DNA of 64,000 nucleotides. It comes from Metarhizium brunneum. Taxonomy: Eukaryota > Ascomycota > Sordariomycetes > Hypocreales > Clavicipitaceae. The position numbers were made by a program, and so were the translations under genes. Positions 23,821 to 36,093 of this stretch are shown here, piece by piece; the first letter of the stretch is position 1, and every line of letters starts with the position of its first letter. The notes beneath the pieces are model-generated. The model searched no databases. It was not told where the DNA came from and saw nothing but the letters and a program-made list of their open reading frames with translations. The stretch is taken from positions 1,612,001 to 1,676,000 of the forward strand of contig NC_089423.1 of assembly GCF_013426205.1 (NCBI RefSeq), written 5' to 3'.

Positions 23821-26800
23821 TCAATCGGTGTCCACAGGCGTCTCTTCGTACATAAACTCCCACCCTTCATCTCCATCCATGTTGAACCGGACTCCAAGAT
23901 TGACCAACTGGCAAAAGGACCAGTTGTCTAGGGAACGCGAGTCAAAATCCTTGGCCACATTCTCATCATGAAGCGATTTTTCAACCCACGTTTGGACAGG
24001 AGGTCCTTTCAACCTGCGGATAGACCTTGTTTCAGGACCGAGACTGGCCTCCCTCGCTGCGCGTTGATTCCTCTCGAATTCGGGGAGCAAAGGGCCCTGC
24101 GGGTCAAAGTAGGCGTGGGCGTCGAGGCGAAAGAGTCCTGTGGAGGCGTACGCCGGGCCTTGGACGGCGCCGATGACTGGGTTTGGATGGAGGATGAGAC
24201 TATTTGAAGACAGGTATCGGTCTCGCGAGTACTGAGCAATGGAAGCATCTGATGGAGTGGAAGCGGGGAAGGGGGAAGACGTCGTTGGAGGTTCGGGTTC
24301 TGGGTGGGGGATAAACGGCTTTGGACGGCGAACGCGGCGATTCGTGCCTGGGATTGTGAGGAAGTGCGAGTCCATCTCGTCTCGGTCATCTACGGAGAAG
24401 AGAAAGACGCGGCCTGTTGCGTCGCCAACGACGAGCTTGTTGTGGTTTGGGGAAAAGACGCCGCACGTTATGGGGCCGGGTCCCTCGAGGAGATTCCTTA
24501 CAAACGGACGGCGCTTCCGTCGCACGTCCCACACTTTGACGACGCCATCACTTGAGCCTGTATAGAAGCGGTCTGGTGTTGTTCCCCAGGCGGTAAACTT
24601 GACACCTTCGTCTTCCTTTTCTCGGTCGCAGATGACGGCGCCTAGGGGTTCCCCGTGCTTGAGGATGTGGGCGGGTCGATCGCCCTGTGCCGTGTCCCAG
24701 ATGTAGACACGTCCGTCTGTACAGGCAGCTGAGATATAGGAGTGGCACAGAGAATTGGGCATGATGGTAAGCTCATTGATATCAGAGGCATAGCAATCGA
24801 GTTTTTGATACTCGCTGTACGCGCCATCCTCGCGGTCCCTGTCCAGTTGAAAGATGTGGACATGTGTGCGTACGCCGTGCTCAACAATGAGTCCAGACGG
24901 CGAGGTAGCAACGATGAAAACTGGAAGGATGGGGTGCCACACGATTTCGAAAACATTGGCGGTTGTGACGGTCAGAACAGGAACTCGGCATCGTCGCTCG
25001 GCGTCCCAAAGTACAATCTCGCCACTGTGAAGCTTGTCCACTGGAATATCGGCATCGTCACCGGTGAAGCTGCGAGGGGAGTAGCCAATGGCCAGCAGAT
25101 GGTGTGTTCCAGGTGTTTGCCCCCATTGCATGGTAGCAGGGCAATAAGCCCATTTGTCGGATCCATCAGCATCGGTTCGGGTGCAAGATATGGTGTAGTA
25201 ATAACTGTCCTGTACGTTGTTCGGATCAACAGTATAAATGCGAATTGCTTGGGTAGGGACATCTGCAGCAGTAGCCACTCGCCCGGACCCGTCTTTGGCG
25301 GCGACAACGAAGTTGACGTTGCCTTGGTGGTGCCAAGTTGCCGTGGCCTGCATGGAAGTTCCGTCTTGAGCTACGCTCCACACCTTGACGGTTTTGTCAA
25401 AGCTCGAGGTGAAAGCTCGACCATTCATTTCGTCGTAGTCGGTCGACACGACGGACGAGTATAGCCATGGGTCTTGGCTCTGGCGCATAGCTTCCGTCGA
25501 GTTCTCTCCCTTTTCCACAAATGGCCGTGGTATTCGATGGTCCGGAAACGCTCGCAGCGTGCCTCTCTCTGTGGAGCAGAGTAGTAGATTTCCAGGCTTG
25601 TTGTACTGCTGGTTATGCGCATCCGAGTGTGCCGTGGTACCACATATAATATTACCGTCAGGCACCCAAGACATGGCGGAAATATCTCCCGCACAGTTGG
25701 TAAACTCGGCAACGAGTGACAGGCCGTCTTCATGGCATTTTTGAAACTCATTTTGGAAATTTTCATACCGTCTCATTCGGCCGAACCCAACGTTTCCCTC
25801 CATTTCCCGAGCCAAGAGCAAGGCTGGCAAGCGATTGGCACGTCGGTTCCTTGCTCTTCTCTCGGGGCTGACTTCTTCCAGGGACAGCACCCGTGAATTA
25901 TCTGGCTGGCTGGCTTTGCCAGCACATAAATCAGAGCACAAGTTGTAAATATCTTGCTGTGTTCGTCCGCTTATCGAGTCCCCGATAATTCGGGGAACAT
26001 TATAATGTCGTAATATCTGCTCTAGACCTTCCCTCGTCCTCGGAATGTGCTGTGAAAGGTGCTGTCCCACAATTTTCATAATTTCTGCAATCTCAAGCGA
26101 GGAAAAGTCGGCATGATATACTGCGGGAAGCTGCACCCTGTGACGTGCTACATTGACAGGACGATTCACGCCTAGGGTAATATCTTGACGGGCCGAATAA
26201 TGCAAGTACGGCCGTCGCTGCAGCTGTAACCACGTGCTGGCAGTTGGCAAGCCGTCACTTGACTTCGGTACGACATATTGTCGTCGAACTCTCGGCCTAG
26301 GAACCCGTGTTGGGCCTGTGTCGGGTTTTGAAGTTGGTTCAGCGGACTCGAGACGCTGGAAAGCCCTCTGCTCCGCTCGCAGTGTGAGTTTGGGTCTGAC
26401 CAGTGCTGACGATGGGGCTTCTTCCTTGATCGGTTGTGGTTGCGGTCTTCTGTATTGCTAAGACAATGTCAGTGGCTGACCTGGACGCCGCATATATGGC
26501 TCCAATAAACCTACAGTAAGACCTGCCAGTTGCTGGACAGCCTGGGTAGCCAGTCCCTCAATATCCGCTCTATCCTCTGCAGTAAGCAGTCCATTGCTCA
26601 GCTGGACCTTTTCTCGAAATCTTGCGCTCTTAAGCAAAGTAGTGACAGCCTACGGGCACTTTGTTAGACCGTTTTTTTTTTCTCACCATGGAAATTCTTC
26701 TCCAGCAAGCAACGTCCCCCCATAGCCACCTACCTCGATTGCAATTGTGTCTACAAGACAAGCATCTCGTGCCAGCTCATCAACAGCTTTTTGCACATAT

Positions 26801-27021
26801 GGAAGAAGGTACTCCCGCATACGCATCTCTACATGCTCTGCCCCTGGGCCGTCATTTTCCACGCGTCTCTTCTTCGCAGGCGGCTGTTGCGAAGCCAACT
26901 GAAACTGCTGGGTAGGATCTCCATGGTTATAAGGGGACGTCAAAGGCGTAACCGTCGTTGGCGTGTCGAGCGTAAGGTCGATGACGACTGGAACAGCCGT
27001 GGCTGTTAACGCGACACTCAT
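23821..27021 (-). CDS. Nuclear WD40 protein, candidate CUL4-DDB1 receptor
   Basis: Large beta-propeller protein with a helical N-terminal half. Three exons (minus): 27021-26734, 26649-26515, 26457-23821; 1019 aa. The last exon's frame runs upstream past its first in-frame ATG (26250) to the splice site at 26457. Visible: VVIDLTLDTP near residue 12 (SUMO-interaction-like V-I-D-L-T), PPAKKRRVEND (nuclear localisation), then WD40-type segments such as FTSSFDKTVKVWSV, GEIVLWDAERRCRVPVL, AACTDGRVYIWDTAQ and TGSSDGVVKVWDVRRKRRP (about residue 775). The last contains WDxR, the motif DCAF receptors use to bind DDB1. Length and layout recall DIM-9/DCAF26 of Neurospora, which acts with DDB1 and CUL4 in H3K9 and DNA methylation, or Rik1-associated factors. 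That assignment is inference; another WD40 role is possible. The start at 27021 is the first ATG; an upstream in-frame TTG is ignored. Confidence 0.7.
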
Positions 27022-28479
27022 TGGAGAAGTCACAATGACCGTGTCTTTCCTTCCCAAAGCGTGCCCAGAGCACAGCCTTGAGATGAAAAGACTTTAAACA
27101 CGACGTTCCACTGGAAACACAGCGTCATCAGCTTAATATAATATTTAAAGTGGGACAAACGGCGCGTTTTGGTGGTGATAGTTCGCGTAGAGAGGTTGGT
27201 TCACACTGTGGTTAGCCTGGCGGAGGTAATAAGAATGGCAGGTTGCCTAAACCACTACTCGGCCTCTTAATTACCCGGGTAACTAAAGGTCCTAGCCGGC
27301 CGGAATATCTAAAACCCGATACCCCCTTTCCCCCAGCCGAATTCTGATAAGCGCTAGGCCTCAAATGAAATTAGAGAATGCTTCAGATACATGGTGAAGA
27401 GTTAACAGTCTTTCTAACTTTTTTGCTAAAAGTATCAATTGAACGAATTTTTACTACTAAACACTCAAATCTTACTCCTAACCATTTAGTCAACTATTAA
27501 CCAGAGTCGCAAAACGTTTACTGCTCTTTATCATTTTTTAACTTCACAAATATGTGCCAGCACAGGATGCCTTGGCAAACAGTCTGACCGACGGGGGGGC
27601 CTTAACGACATCTCTATGCCTTGGTCCTTAAGAACGTCCTGCAATTACTACATATAAGAGGTGTTAGCCGACAACTAACAACTAGTAAACCGGATCTAGG
27701 CTTCTGAACTGGCCAAGCATTGACTATTAATGTCCATGTCGGGTTTCTAGCTTCAAGGCGCACTGTACGCCGCAGCGGGGTGGTCACCAGCTGATTGTAT
27801 GTGCTGCCGGACCTTTCTCTACGTTCAATTGATTCAATTGGTGCGTCAGGCAGGCACACCTCTCTGGCACATCACACTAGCTACTTGCCTACTTGGGTAT
27901 CTTAGTTGACGACTGAGCTCTCGAAAGCAAGCGCAAGCATGCCTAACTCGCGCCCTTACAAAATATTACAACTAAACCTAGTCGCGTATGGTTTTGAGCA
28001 CATTTATATACAATTACCATATTGGGTACGACCAGGCACACGGTGTACGATTGGGCCCTACTTGTAAGTTGTTGCAGTTCTGGCACGAATCCTGGGATAG
28101 GCTGAAAAGAAAAACTTAATTAATAAAATACCTGTATTTTAGCTTACCAAATATGTAATTTCATGTCTAATATTACTGTTAGTGTGTGAATTAATTGGGT
28201 TGACGAGCCGTAAACATGACCACGTATAAACTGTGCACAAAGCGGGGCGGCCAGCATTAATTTATAGTCCCAACACGACGCTACAATACAATAACTACCT
28301 AGGTAGTATATTCGACTCTATTCTTTGTCTAATAGATATGTCCTCTTTATAACTGCGATTCTTTTCAAGATGCGCCAATGTAAAAACAAATAGAACCAAA
28401 TAATTCCATGTCTCGGCCTTAAGTTTGCAGGTTCCGCGCTAAGCCGCCACTATAATCTAAAATGAACAATTTCTCCTTT
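27022..28479. other. AT-rich island, no gene
   Basis: This region lies between the 5' end of the WD40 gene and the 3' end of the acyl-CoA synthetase gene. From about 27,120 it is clearly richer in A and T than its neighbours, with many TAA and TTA steps and no open frame of substance. It contains the palindromes TTACCCGGGTAA (27271-27282) and TACCTAGGTA (28296-28305). The composition would fit an old transposon decayed by repeat-induced point mutation, but I find no terminal repeats or transposase fragment, so its origin is open. Confidence 0.45.
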
Positions 28480-30726
28480 TTACAGCTTCGCCGAGCCAGC
28501 GGGCTGGGCATTGTTGATTTCAGCGTACATGGCGTCGATTTCGGCGCGGTATTTCTTGGCGGCTTGGGGTCTTTTGAGTTTGAGACTATCATGGGTTAGT
28601 CAGCCATCCGTACTCCTAAATCAAAGGTGCGCTGCAGCAGGATGAAAACTTACGTCGGGGTGAGGAGCTCATTGTCAATTGTAAAGGGCTCAACATCCAA
28701 GTGAACGCCCCTGACTTTCTCAAAACTGTTGAATTTGTGCTTGCGGCCAATATTGTCAAGAACCTTGAGGAAAGCCTGCCTGGCCTTGGGGTCCTTGGCA
28801 GCGGCCCGCATGTCACTAGGGTCATTGGAGACCGTGCGGCCCAGGACCTTGGAGGCCCAGGCAGGGAAGTTCTCAGGGTCGACGCCAAAGATGGCAACGA
28901 GAGTAGACTCCTTGGCATCACCGTGAACATAACCCATGTTAACGAGGTTGGTGTTGGCAGCGTAGACGTTCTCAATACGCTCAGGGGAGATGTACTCGCC
29001 CTGAGACAGCTTTAAGACGTTCTTCTTGCGGTCAATGATCTTAAAGCGGCCAAGCTTATCAATCTCACAAATATCGCCCGTGTGGAACCAGCCATCAGCC
29101 TCAAGAACCTTCTTGGTCTCCTCCTCGTTCTTGTAGTACTCCTTGAAGATGGCAGGGCCTCTGACGAGTAGTTCGCCACGGGGATTGGGCTTATCGTTGA
29201 CGGTGTAGTCGAACTCGGGGACGGACTCAAGGCACAGCTCGACGTCACCCATCGGGGGTCCAACGTTGCCGGTAGAGAAGTCGCCCTTCATCTGAACAGT
29301 GCCGGTGGCATAGGTCTCGGTCATGCCCCAGCCCTGCTGGAACGTGTTGGCGAAAGCAGCGCGCAGGAACTCCTGGACATCGGGGTCAAGCTGAGCACTT
29401 CCGCTGATCATTGTGTGAGCATTGTCTAAACCAACAGCAGCCCTGACCTTGCGGGTCCAGATTCTGTCCCAGAAGAAGTGGGTGTTGGAGGCCTGGCCGG
29501 GAGCAGCCTTCATGGCAGCCTTCTTGGAGTTGACGACATGCCTTGAAAGAGCGCCCTTGAAGCCTTCAGCCTCCACAGTAGCGGTGCGAATGGCCGAGTT
29601 GAATCGGTTAAACAGACGTGGGACGGAGATGAAGCCTGTGGGCTTGAGGATCTTGAGATCATCAACGAGACCCAAGACATCGCCACGGAAGAAACCAACG
29701 GCAGCGCCTTCTGACAGAGCAATGTGATCAATCAGGCGGCCATAAATGTGCGCAAGCGGTAGATATGACATGTGAACGTCGTTGTCCTTGACATGACCAC
29801 CCAGACGAGCAGCGGCGTTGGCAGAAACAGCATTTCCGTGCGAGAGAACAACACCCTTGGGAGCGCCAGTGGTACCTGAGGTGTAGTTAATGGTGGCAAT
29901 GTCATCCCAGCTAGCAGGGCGCATGGAACGGCCAGACTCGACGCCAATCTTCTCAACCTCGGCCATGGAGTAAATCTTAATGCCGTGCTGGGCCGCAAGG
30001 TCGTTCAAAACATCGGCCTTGGACAGTCCAGGAAGCTCACCATGCTCAAGCGGGTCCATGGATATGATGAGCTTGAGGGACGGAATGCGCGGTGCAAGCT
30101 TAATGAGCTTGGAGATGTGAGGAAGTGAGCACACAACGCTAGGCAGCTCGGCATGGTTGATGATGTACTCGGTAGCATCGGGGCCAAGAGTCTCGTACAG
30201 CGAGACAGTATAAAGCGATTGCGAGGAAGCACCGAGATCTGAGCAACGGCAAGCGATTAGATATATCTCACTCATTGATAAACTTGGTCAAAGACGTACC
30301 AGCGATTTGCCACTCGGGACGGTTCTGGGACCAAACACCAACACCGTACTTGTCCTTGGGATACCCGATGCGCTTATGGATCTCAACGATACCGGCGCCA
30401 AAGTTCTTTCTTCGCTCTGCCACGTCGCCGTACGTCATCCATTCGAACTTGTCTCCCCAAGTCTGGGTGGCGGAATTCCATTGGCGAGTGCCCATGCATC
30501 GCTTCTTGGGCCACTTGCGAGCTGAAGCCTCGAACAAGTCGTGTATAGAGCGCACATTGGGGTCAAAGGTGGTCAGAAGCTCTCTGTCGCGGAATCTCCA
30601 GCCTCTGTAGACAGCGCTGCGGCCGGGACGCTCAGAACCGGGGACGGGAACACCGTAGGGGGAGCCGGCGGGAGGAACAGCACCAAGCTCGACCTGGAGC
30701 GTGGCAGGATCTTGGGCAGGAGGCAT
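28480..30726 (-). CDS. Long-chain acyl-CoA synthetase with PTS1
   Basis: ANL-superfamily enzyme that converts long-chain fatty acids, ATP and CoA to acyl-CoA through an acyl-adenylate. Three exons (minus): 30726-30300, 30238-28654, 28585-28480; 705 aa, standard for fungal Faa/LCF proteins. The AMP-binding loop YTSGTTGAPKGVVLSHGN (about residue 265), the GWGMTETYATGTVQMKGD segment, GWFHTGDICEIDKLGRFKI (adenylate-contacting Asp) and KLSQGEYISPERIENVY are intact. No signal peptide is seen. The protein ends SAKL, so the last three residues (AKL) form a peroxisomal type-1 targeting signal, pointing to activation of fatty acids for beta-oxidation (Faa2-like role). The start at 30726 (MPPAQDP) is the first ATG; the frame extends upstream only through a TTG. 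Introns are 61 and 68 nt. Confidence 0.92.
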
Positions 30727-33700
30727 TGTGAAGATTCCCAACCGACGGGCCAAAGAATGCCAATTGTGTCACGGGCGGGAGGATGGCAACGGGCAGGAGA
30801 GAGTCAAAGAAGGAGCACTTGAGACGCTGGGGGGAGGATGGCGGGGGAGGGTTCCAAGGAGGAAGAGAGCAGAGCAGCAACCGACTCTGGGGTAAAAAGC
30901 TGGGGGAGGGAAGGGGGAAGGAGGCGGAAGCTGAAGGTAAGTTTCCAGACACACGGCTAGGCGATGGCGGTTCGAGCCGATGCAACCGCGCAGACGCTCA
31001 ATGGGGGCATGAGGCCGAACGCAATGTGTGGTTTTTACGGAGTGCAGCGTCGGTAGGTCGTCATCAATTGATCCATGTCCGTGATTATTACTGGCATGCT
31101 CTGGGCCGAGGCAGCCTGGTGCCGAGGCAGCCCCAGATTTCAATGTTGACATGAGCATTGGAAACGTGGTCAGGGGCCAGTGACAGCGCGAGGTTGGTGG
31201 CACAGGGGCACCGGGCGCAACAAAGTAGGCTTAGCTTTCCCATTGTCAAGTGATGCACATGTACTCCGTATGTACAGACGAATCAAGGCCATTTCCAACC
31301 TGAGGCTGGCAGCGATTCCGCCGGCGGTACCGAGTAGAACTCGTGGAGAGCGATGCTGTGGTGCCAGGGTTAGGGTTGAGCACTTGTCCCTCACATTTTG
31401 GCCCGTCCTGGCGCTCTTGCCAAAGCCCAGTTGGCATGCACCTGCTACATTTCCCGGTGAGTCTGGTGGCAATTCTAATGCTGACCTGACCTTCTACCAA
31501 CAGCGCCCACGCATGCATTATTGATTCCATTAACATTTACCCCCTCAAACCATCCACGCCGCCAGCCACCACTTCAATTGTCCGCCAATAATTTGACGTG
31601 CAACATGTGAAGTGATACCAAGGACCAACTCGTGCCGCGACTTGGCATTGGTGGCAACCCATTGCGGACATCAGCACGAGACCAAGCCGCCACGGTGCCA
31701 CTTTGATGGCCGAGATCGACGCCGTCTGACCGAGATCAATACGGCCCCTTCTTGTAGACTCGGTTGGCAGGGGCCCATCCAGGAGCTAACGTTATCCTGT
31801 GCGTGCTTGCACCCATGGGTGCCAACGCTCACTCAGCAAATGCCTCTTCCACGGGCGCAACATGTGATGCAGACGGAAGACGGACGACTAAAGACACACA
31901 CAGGCACCTCACAGGCAACAATTCCATCGGGGTTCTCATGGCGGAACCGTAATCCAGACTTTTAGGGAGCTCAAAGGATGACCGACTACATTACTTGCTA
32001 GCTGTGCCAATTCAAACAGAGTCGACACTTTGACGGCCTGGTTGCGGGAGCCTTGGCAGATTTCCAGATTCCAGCATGAGCCAGAGTCTCCAGCTCCACC
32101 AAGTTAGAGATCGGAGAGGAGACTGACGACTAGACGGAAGCTTATTACCAGGCAAGAAACACGTATACAAAGCACACCAATAGCAATACCCAAACGATCG
32201 AGGACATGTTGCCGTACTGCGAAAGAGTAGCGTTCTCTGTCATCGTCATCTATTCCAGCAGAGTGATGCAACCCCCATGATTCAAGTCGAATTGTTGACA
32301 AGCTTGTGGCTTTTCCTTCGTAGAGGCATGGCAAAATCTTGTCGTGCTCATGCATAAAACAGACTCAGCTGTAAGTCTGATACTGTTACATGATAAATAC
32401 GACGGCCAAGTATGGCCATTCTGGCAGTTGGGACGAGGATTGTCGCCGTTATTTAGAGCTTTCTAGCTAACAACAATGAAGCGTCTCGTATTATCAGTCG
32501 GCACATAGGCCATCGGCTGCGAAGGATGATGCAACCTCATCATGGTGGAACCATGAACATGCCCTCAACGTGTTTGCTGGGCTGCATGACAGGTACACGG
32601 CCACAAGTGCGAAGTGAGATGGATGTCTCGTTGGTGTTACTTGGTCATGGAGAGTCTACCGACTCTGCTTTATGTGAGCAGGCTTTGCAGGCCAGGCCCT
32701 AAAAATAGATGGCTATCAAGTCAAGCGCTTGGCTTCAAAACAAGCTCTCTCGATACCACCCAAAGTCTGAGGCATAATCACCTCGCCGACACCGTTTCAG
32801 AAGTTTGCAGCGGCAGCAGCGTGCTGCAAATTACACGTGGGCATTTGGACCAGACATTGGAGCTTTACACAGCGTCAATCGTATTTGAACATGTTTGTGC
32901 GGTGGCAGTTTGTTTTCTCGCGATGCACGACCAAGTCTGAGGCTCATGCCAGAGTCCCGGTGAGACGCCGAAAACGGCAAGTGTGATGCAAGTCTCGGCA
33001 GACGAACCCGGTCTGGTACAGACGACGATGGGAAAATAGAAGGAGGAGGAGGAGGAACGCCTCAATTACGAGCCCAGGAATACCGACAGAGACTCGACTT
33101 GCTTCTTCAACCACTTTGAGTCGACTTGTCCGCAATTACATGTGTCGACGAGGAATGTAGCTCATGACAGTTGTCCCCTCTGCCTGCGGCGAGCTGGTTT
33201 CTTCTTTTCCATGTTTCTACGGTCCCATGCTGCTAGTATATTGCTTAATTTGGCCGTGGCATTGTCGAAACCGGGTTCCACCCTCTTGTTTCAGACATCT
33301 TCTCGGGAGTCTCAGGGTCGAGCGTCATGTTGCAATGGCCCAACCACCCCCTCGGTAGCCAAGCAGCAAATGGCCCAAGGAGCCAATTTGATCCCGCAGA
33401 TACGTAGCCAGGCCGGCTGTGCCGTCGAATCGAATGCATAATGGCTCATTTACCGCATTGGGGCGATCAGAGTGACGCAGCGACGATCCCCTTTTTGCAC
33501 GGCCCTCCCACCGCCTCCTTGCTTGCAATCTGCAATATAAGACACCAAGACTTTGCGTATGAATGAAACGCGTGCGTTTGTAGACGTGTGTAGCATCCTT
33601 GGACTCGGACTTGGAGACCTCTTCTCGCTTTTTTGCCTCGTTTGATCCCTCATCTCTCATGTCTTTTCGTTCCTCTCGACATCGCATGTACGGCTGCCAA

Positions 33701-33752
33701 AGTGCCAGCATCACATCCACAGCAAAACCCTCGAACTGATCCCTTGCCCAGC
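30727..33752. other. Divergent intergenic region, 3.0 kb
   Basis: This separates the acyl-CoA synthetase gene (minus) from the MARVEL-like gene (plus) and must hold both promoters. The 200 bp next to the synthetase ATG are rich in G on the plus strand, meaning a CT-rich leader on the coding strand (about 30770-30930). One TACTCCGTA lies at 31262. I recognise no gene or RNA. Confidence 0.6.
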
Positions 33753-34278
33753 ATGAGCCGAGCAGGCAGTGTCTCTCTCCGGGCCCTCCAGGGCATCTTG
33801 GCCGTGGCCAATCTCGGCCTTTCTGCGTACGGTGCGTCATCAGCGCTGCTGGAGAGTCGGGGCATGACCGAATTGCTAACAGAACCGCGCAGTCGTAAAC
33901 TGGTACCGGACGTCAACGTCTCAGTCACCAGACGGCTCCGTCAGCTTCCTCCTCGCCGCGTCCGTCATATCCATCTTGTCGATTCTGTACCTGGAGCTGG
34001 TGCCGCGCTTCGTCAGCCGACTCGCGCATCCCTATGCAGCACTGGCGGTCCAGGGGCTCAACACCGCTCTCTACTTTGCCGGCTTCATCGCCCTCGCCGT
34101 CTACGTCGGCAACCTGACCTTTTGTGAGGGCTCTGTCTGCAGGGCGAGTCGGGCGGACGCCGCTGTCGCGGCGGGTGCGTTTTGTGCGTGGATCGCGTCC
34201 ACCATTTTGACGGCCAAGCAGATGATTGTTGGAGGCGCCGCGGCAAGGCAGAAGGCGGCACCGATGGGCAAGGTTTAG
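33753..34278 (+). CDS. Small four-helix MARVEL-like membrane protein
   Basis: Predicted integral membrane protein of 154 aa in two exons (33753-33831, 33893-34278; 61-nt intron). Four hydrophobic stretches are evident: LQGILAVANLGLSAYVVNWY; SFLLAASVISILSILYLELV; ALAVQGLNTALYFAGFIALA; and AAVAAGAFCAWIASTILTA. The loop between the third and fourth has a Cys pair (LTFCEGSVCRASRAD). This layout, a short N-terminus and a small polar C-tail fit the fungal MARVEL / membrane-associating family, whose members include Nce102-type eisosome and sorting proteins. The precise subfamily is not clear. The intron join (TAC G|TC GTA) extends the first helix smoothly, which supports the model. Confidence 0.75.
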
Positions 34279-34959
34279 ACTAGATTCCCGTGATATGGGG
34301 ATTTCTGTCTTCAGGATGAAATTGGGAATAATTCGAGGCAATCTTTTACTCTTCTTGCGGGGACCGACGCGGCAATGCCATGGTTGGCATGGGAACACGG
34401 AAGGGGGAAGGGGATACCCTGATATACACGAATGGGGCGTCTTTATGGGTTTGATGAATTATACGGAGTACACAGAGATAGAACGGGTATGGAATTCGGC
34501 GGCGCTATTCGGGATATTTATCTATACATATCAAATGTTGAGTGAGTGAGCTTGCTTGGGCTCCGAGCATGTGTACAAGTTATAACGCGAACATGGGCAA
34601 GACATGGTTGTTTAAGACGCATCGTTTCTTGGTACGTGATGGCTTTTGACTGTATACATGGGTTGAGATACAAAGTATGTGTGTGTTGAGTACGAACTAT
34701 GCAAAACCCAATATCTGTCCGGTTCAAGTCTTGCGGACAGCGAGTCTATGTCTATGTGCGATGTGATGATTAGGTTAGACAGTGACCGGGATATTCTACA
34801 CAATGTCGATGCGTTTTTATAGTTATTTGACACAGAAACAGGGTAAGAAGCGATCGAATGGCACTGCATCTGAACCACTGCTGTTGTCTGTTGTAATACG
34901 GTTGCTCGATAGTTTGAGATGGTCAATTGTAAACATATTAGCTTAAGCATTCAATATTC
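34279..34959. other. 3' flank of the MARVEL-like gene
   Basis: AT-leaning sequence with a TACGGAGTA at 34462 and no recognisable gene. The ankyrin part of the relic described next stops just to its right, and I could not follow any ankyrin-like translation into this stretch. Confidence 0.5.
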
Positions 34960-36093
34960 AAACTTTCCTCTAAAGAAGATGTGGAGCAGCGTATCGCCAG
35001 ACTCATATGAATCATATAGAGAGCCATTACCAGCAGATAATGTCTTCATCAGATCCGGGACTGATCCCTTCCTGACACCCCTAAATATGGGACTATCCGG
35101 TGGGCGCAAATTCGACCTCGACGGCTTCGAAGTGAATCCGTGCTCCGATCGGTAAGCGATAGCATCCCAGATTTTGTTTGAGAACCATGAGGGGAGTCTC
35201 ATACGAGCCGCTGCGACTGAAATGCGCAGTTAGATCAAATACATCCTCATTGATTGCTACCCAAGAGACTTAACCCATTGGTTATTGGCATTTATCATGC
35301 CCTTTATGGTAAATACCAGAATGATAGCCAATCGTGATACCTCTGAATAAGGAACTGGACATCCATGGTAGGGACCGGACCGCTCTACAGCTAGAGTCCT
35401 GGAGCCCGCGGCCGGCATATCTTCTATTCTCTGAATAGTGTTTCATATTGGATTTGTTCTTGCCGTCGCATTGGACTCAGCCTGTCGAGCAAAGAAGATT
35501 GAAGCCGTCCGCTCCGGCGCACTTTCCGCTAGAGAACTGTAACTCGAGGATATATACCATTAATCAGCTTCCATCGTGTCAAATGTCTTGTGTAAATAGC
35601 TATCGTGCCTTACGAACCATGCAGGAAGCGTGAGTGCCAATTGCGTCATCTGCAGTGCCCCTCGGAGCCGATTTTGAGGGCGTAAGATCGATACTTGTTC
35701 ATGCTTGTAATTTCATTTGACTACAGAGCGAAACAATCCAAACGTTAATTAGTGAGATCGAGTCTTGCTCCAAAACCGTCTTGATTTTGGCAAACGTCCT
35801 CCGCATGTGAGATTTCGATTCGATTCGCTGTCGTAGTTCTCAGATAGCTTCACCCAGCTCGTTTGCGGCTTGTTTACAATACCTCATGCTCAGGACTCCG
35901 GTGCGGATGCCCAAAACGGTGTTTCATCTGGTCTTCCATCACAGAATTCAGGGCTTCAATCTGATTTACTTGGATTTGGATACACCGAGGCAGATCTCGG
36001 ACTTGCTCCCAAAAACCTCTTTAACGCAATGACCGTAGCTGCAACTTCGCCAAGTACAATGACATTGGCCACGAGACCGACTGCATCCGCCAT
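34960..36093 (-). pseudogene. Relic of a fungal STAND-N / ankyrin gene
   Basis: Read on the minus strand, scattered pieces of one protein occur in the right order. An ATG at 36093 opens MADAVGLVANVIVLGEVAAT, the hydrophobic first helix of the fungal N-terminal domain of STAND (NLR-like) proteins; the frame stops at 35956. After a frame change, VNQIEALNSVMEDQMK (about 35,915-35,975) matches the second helix. After another change and an in-frame stop, ELRQRIESKSHMRRTFAKIK (about 35,770-35,830) matches the fourth helix region. A GITIGYHSG segment (about 35,315-35,345) recalls the LFVGYSG element. An open piece (PSWFS, then PPDSPIFRGVRKGSVPDLMK and GDTLLH, about 34,960-35,200) matches the linker and first ankyrin repeat, after which homology ends. 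Frameshifts, stops and a missing ankyrin array make it a pseudogene. Introns alone do not repair it, because the gaps between pieces are too short. Family assignment is from memory of the motifs. Confidence 0.6.
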
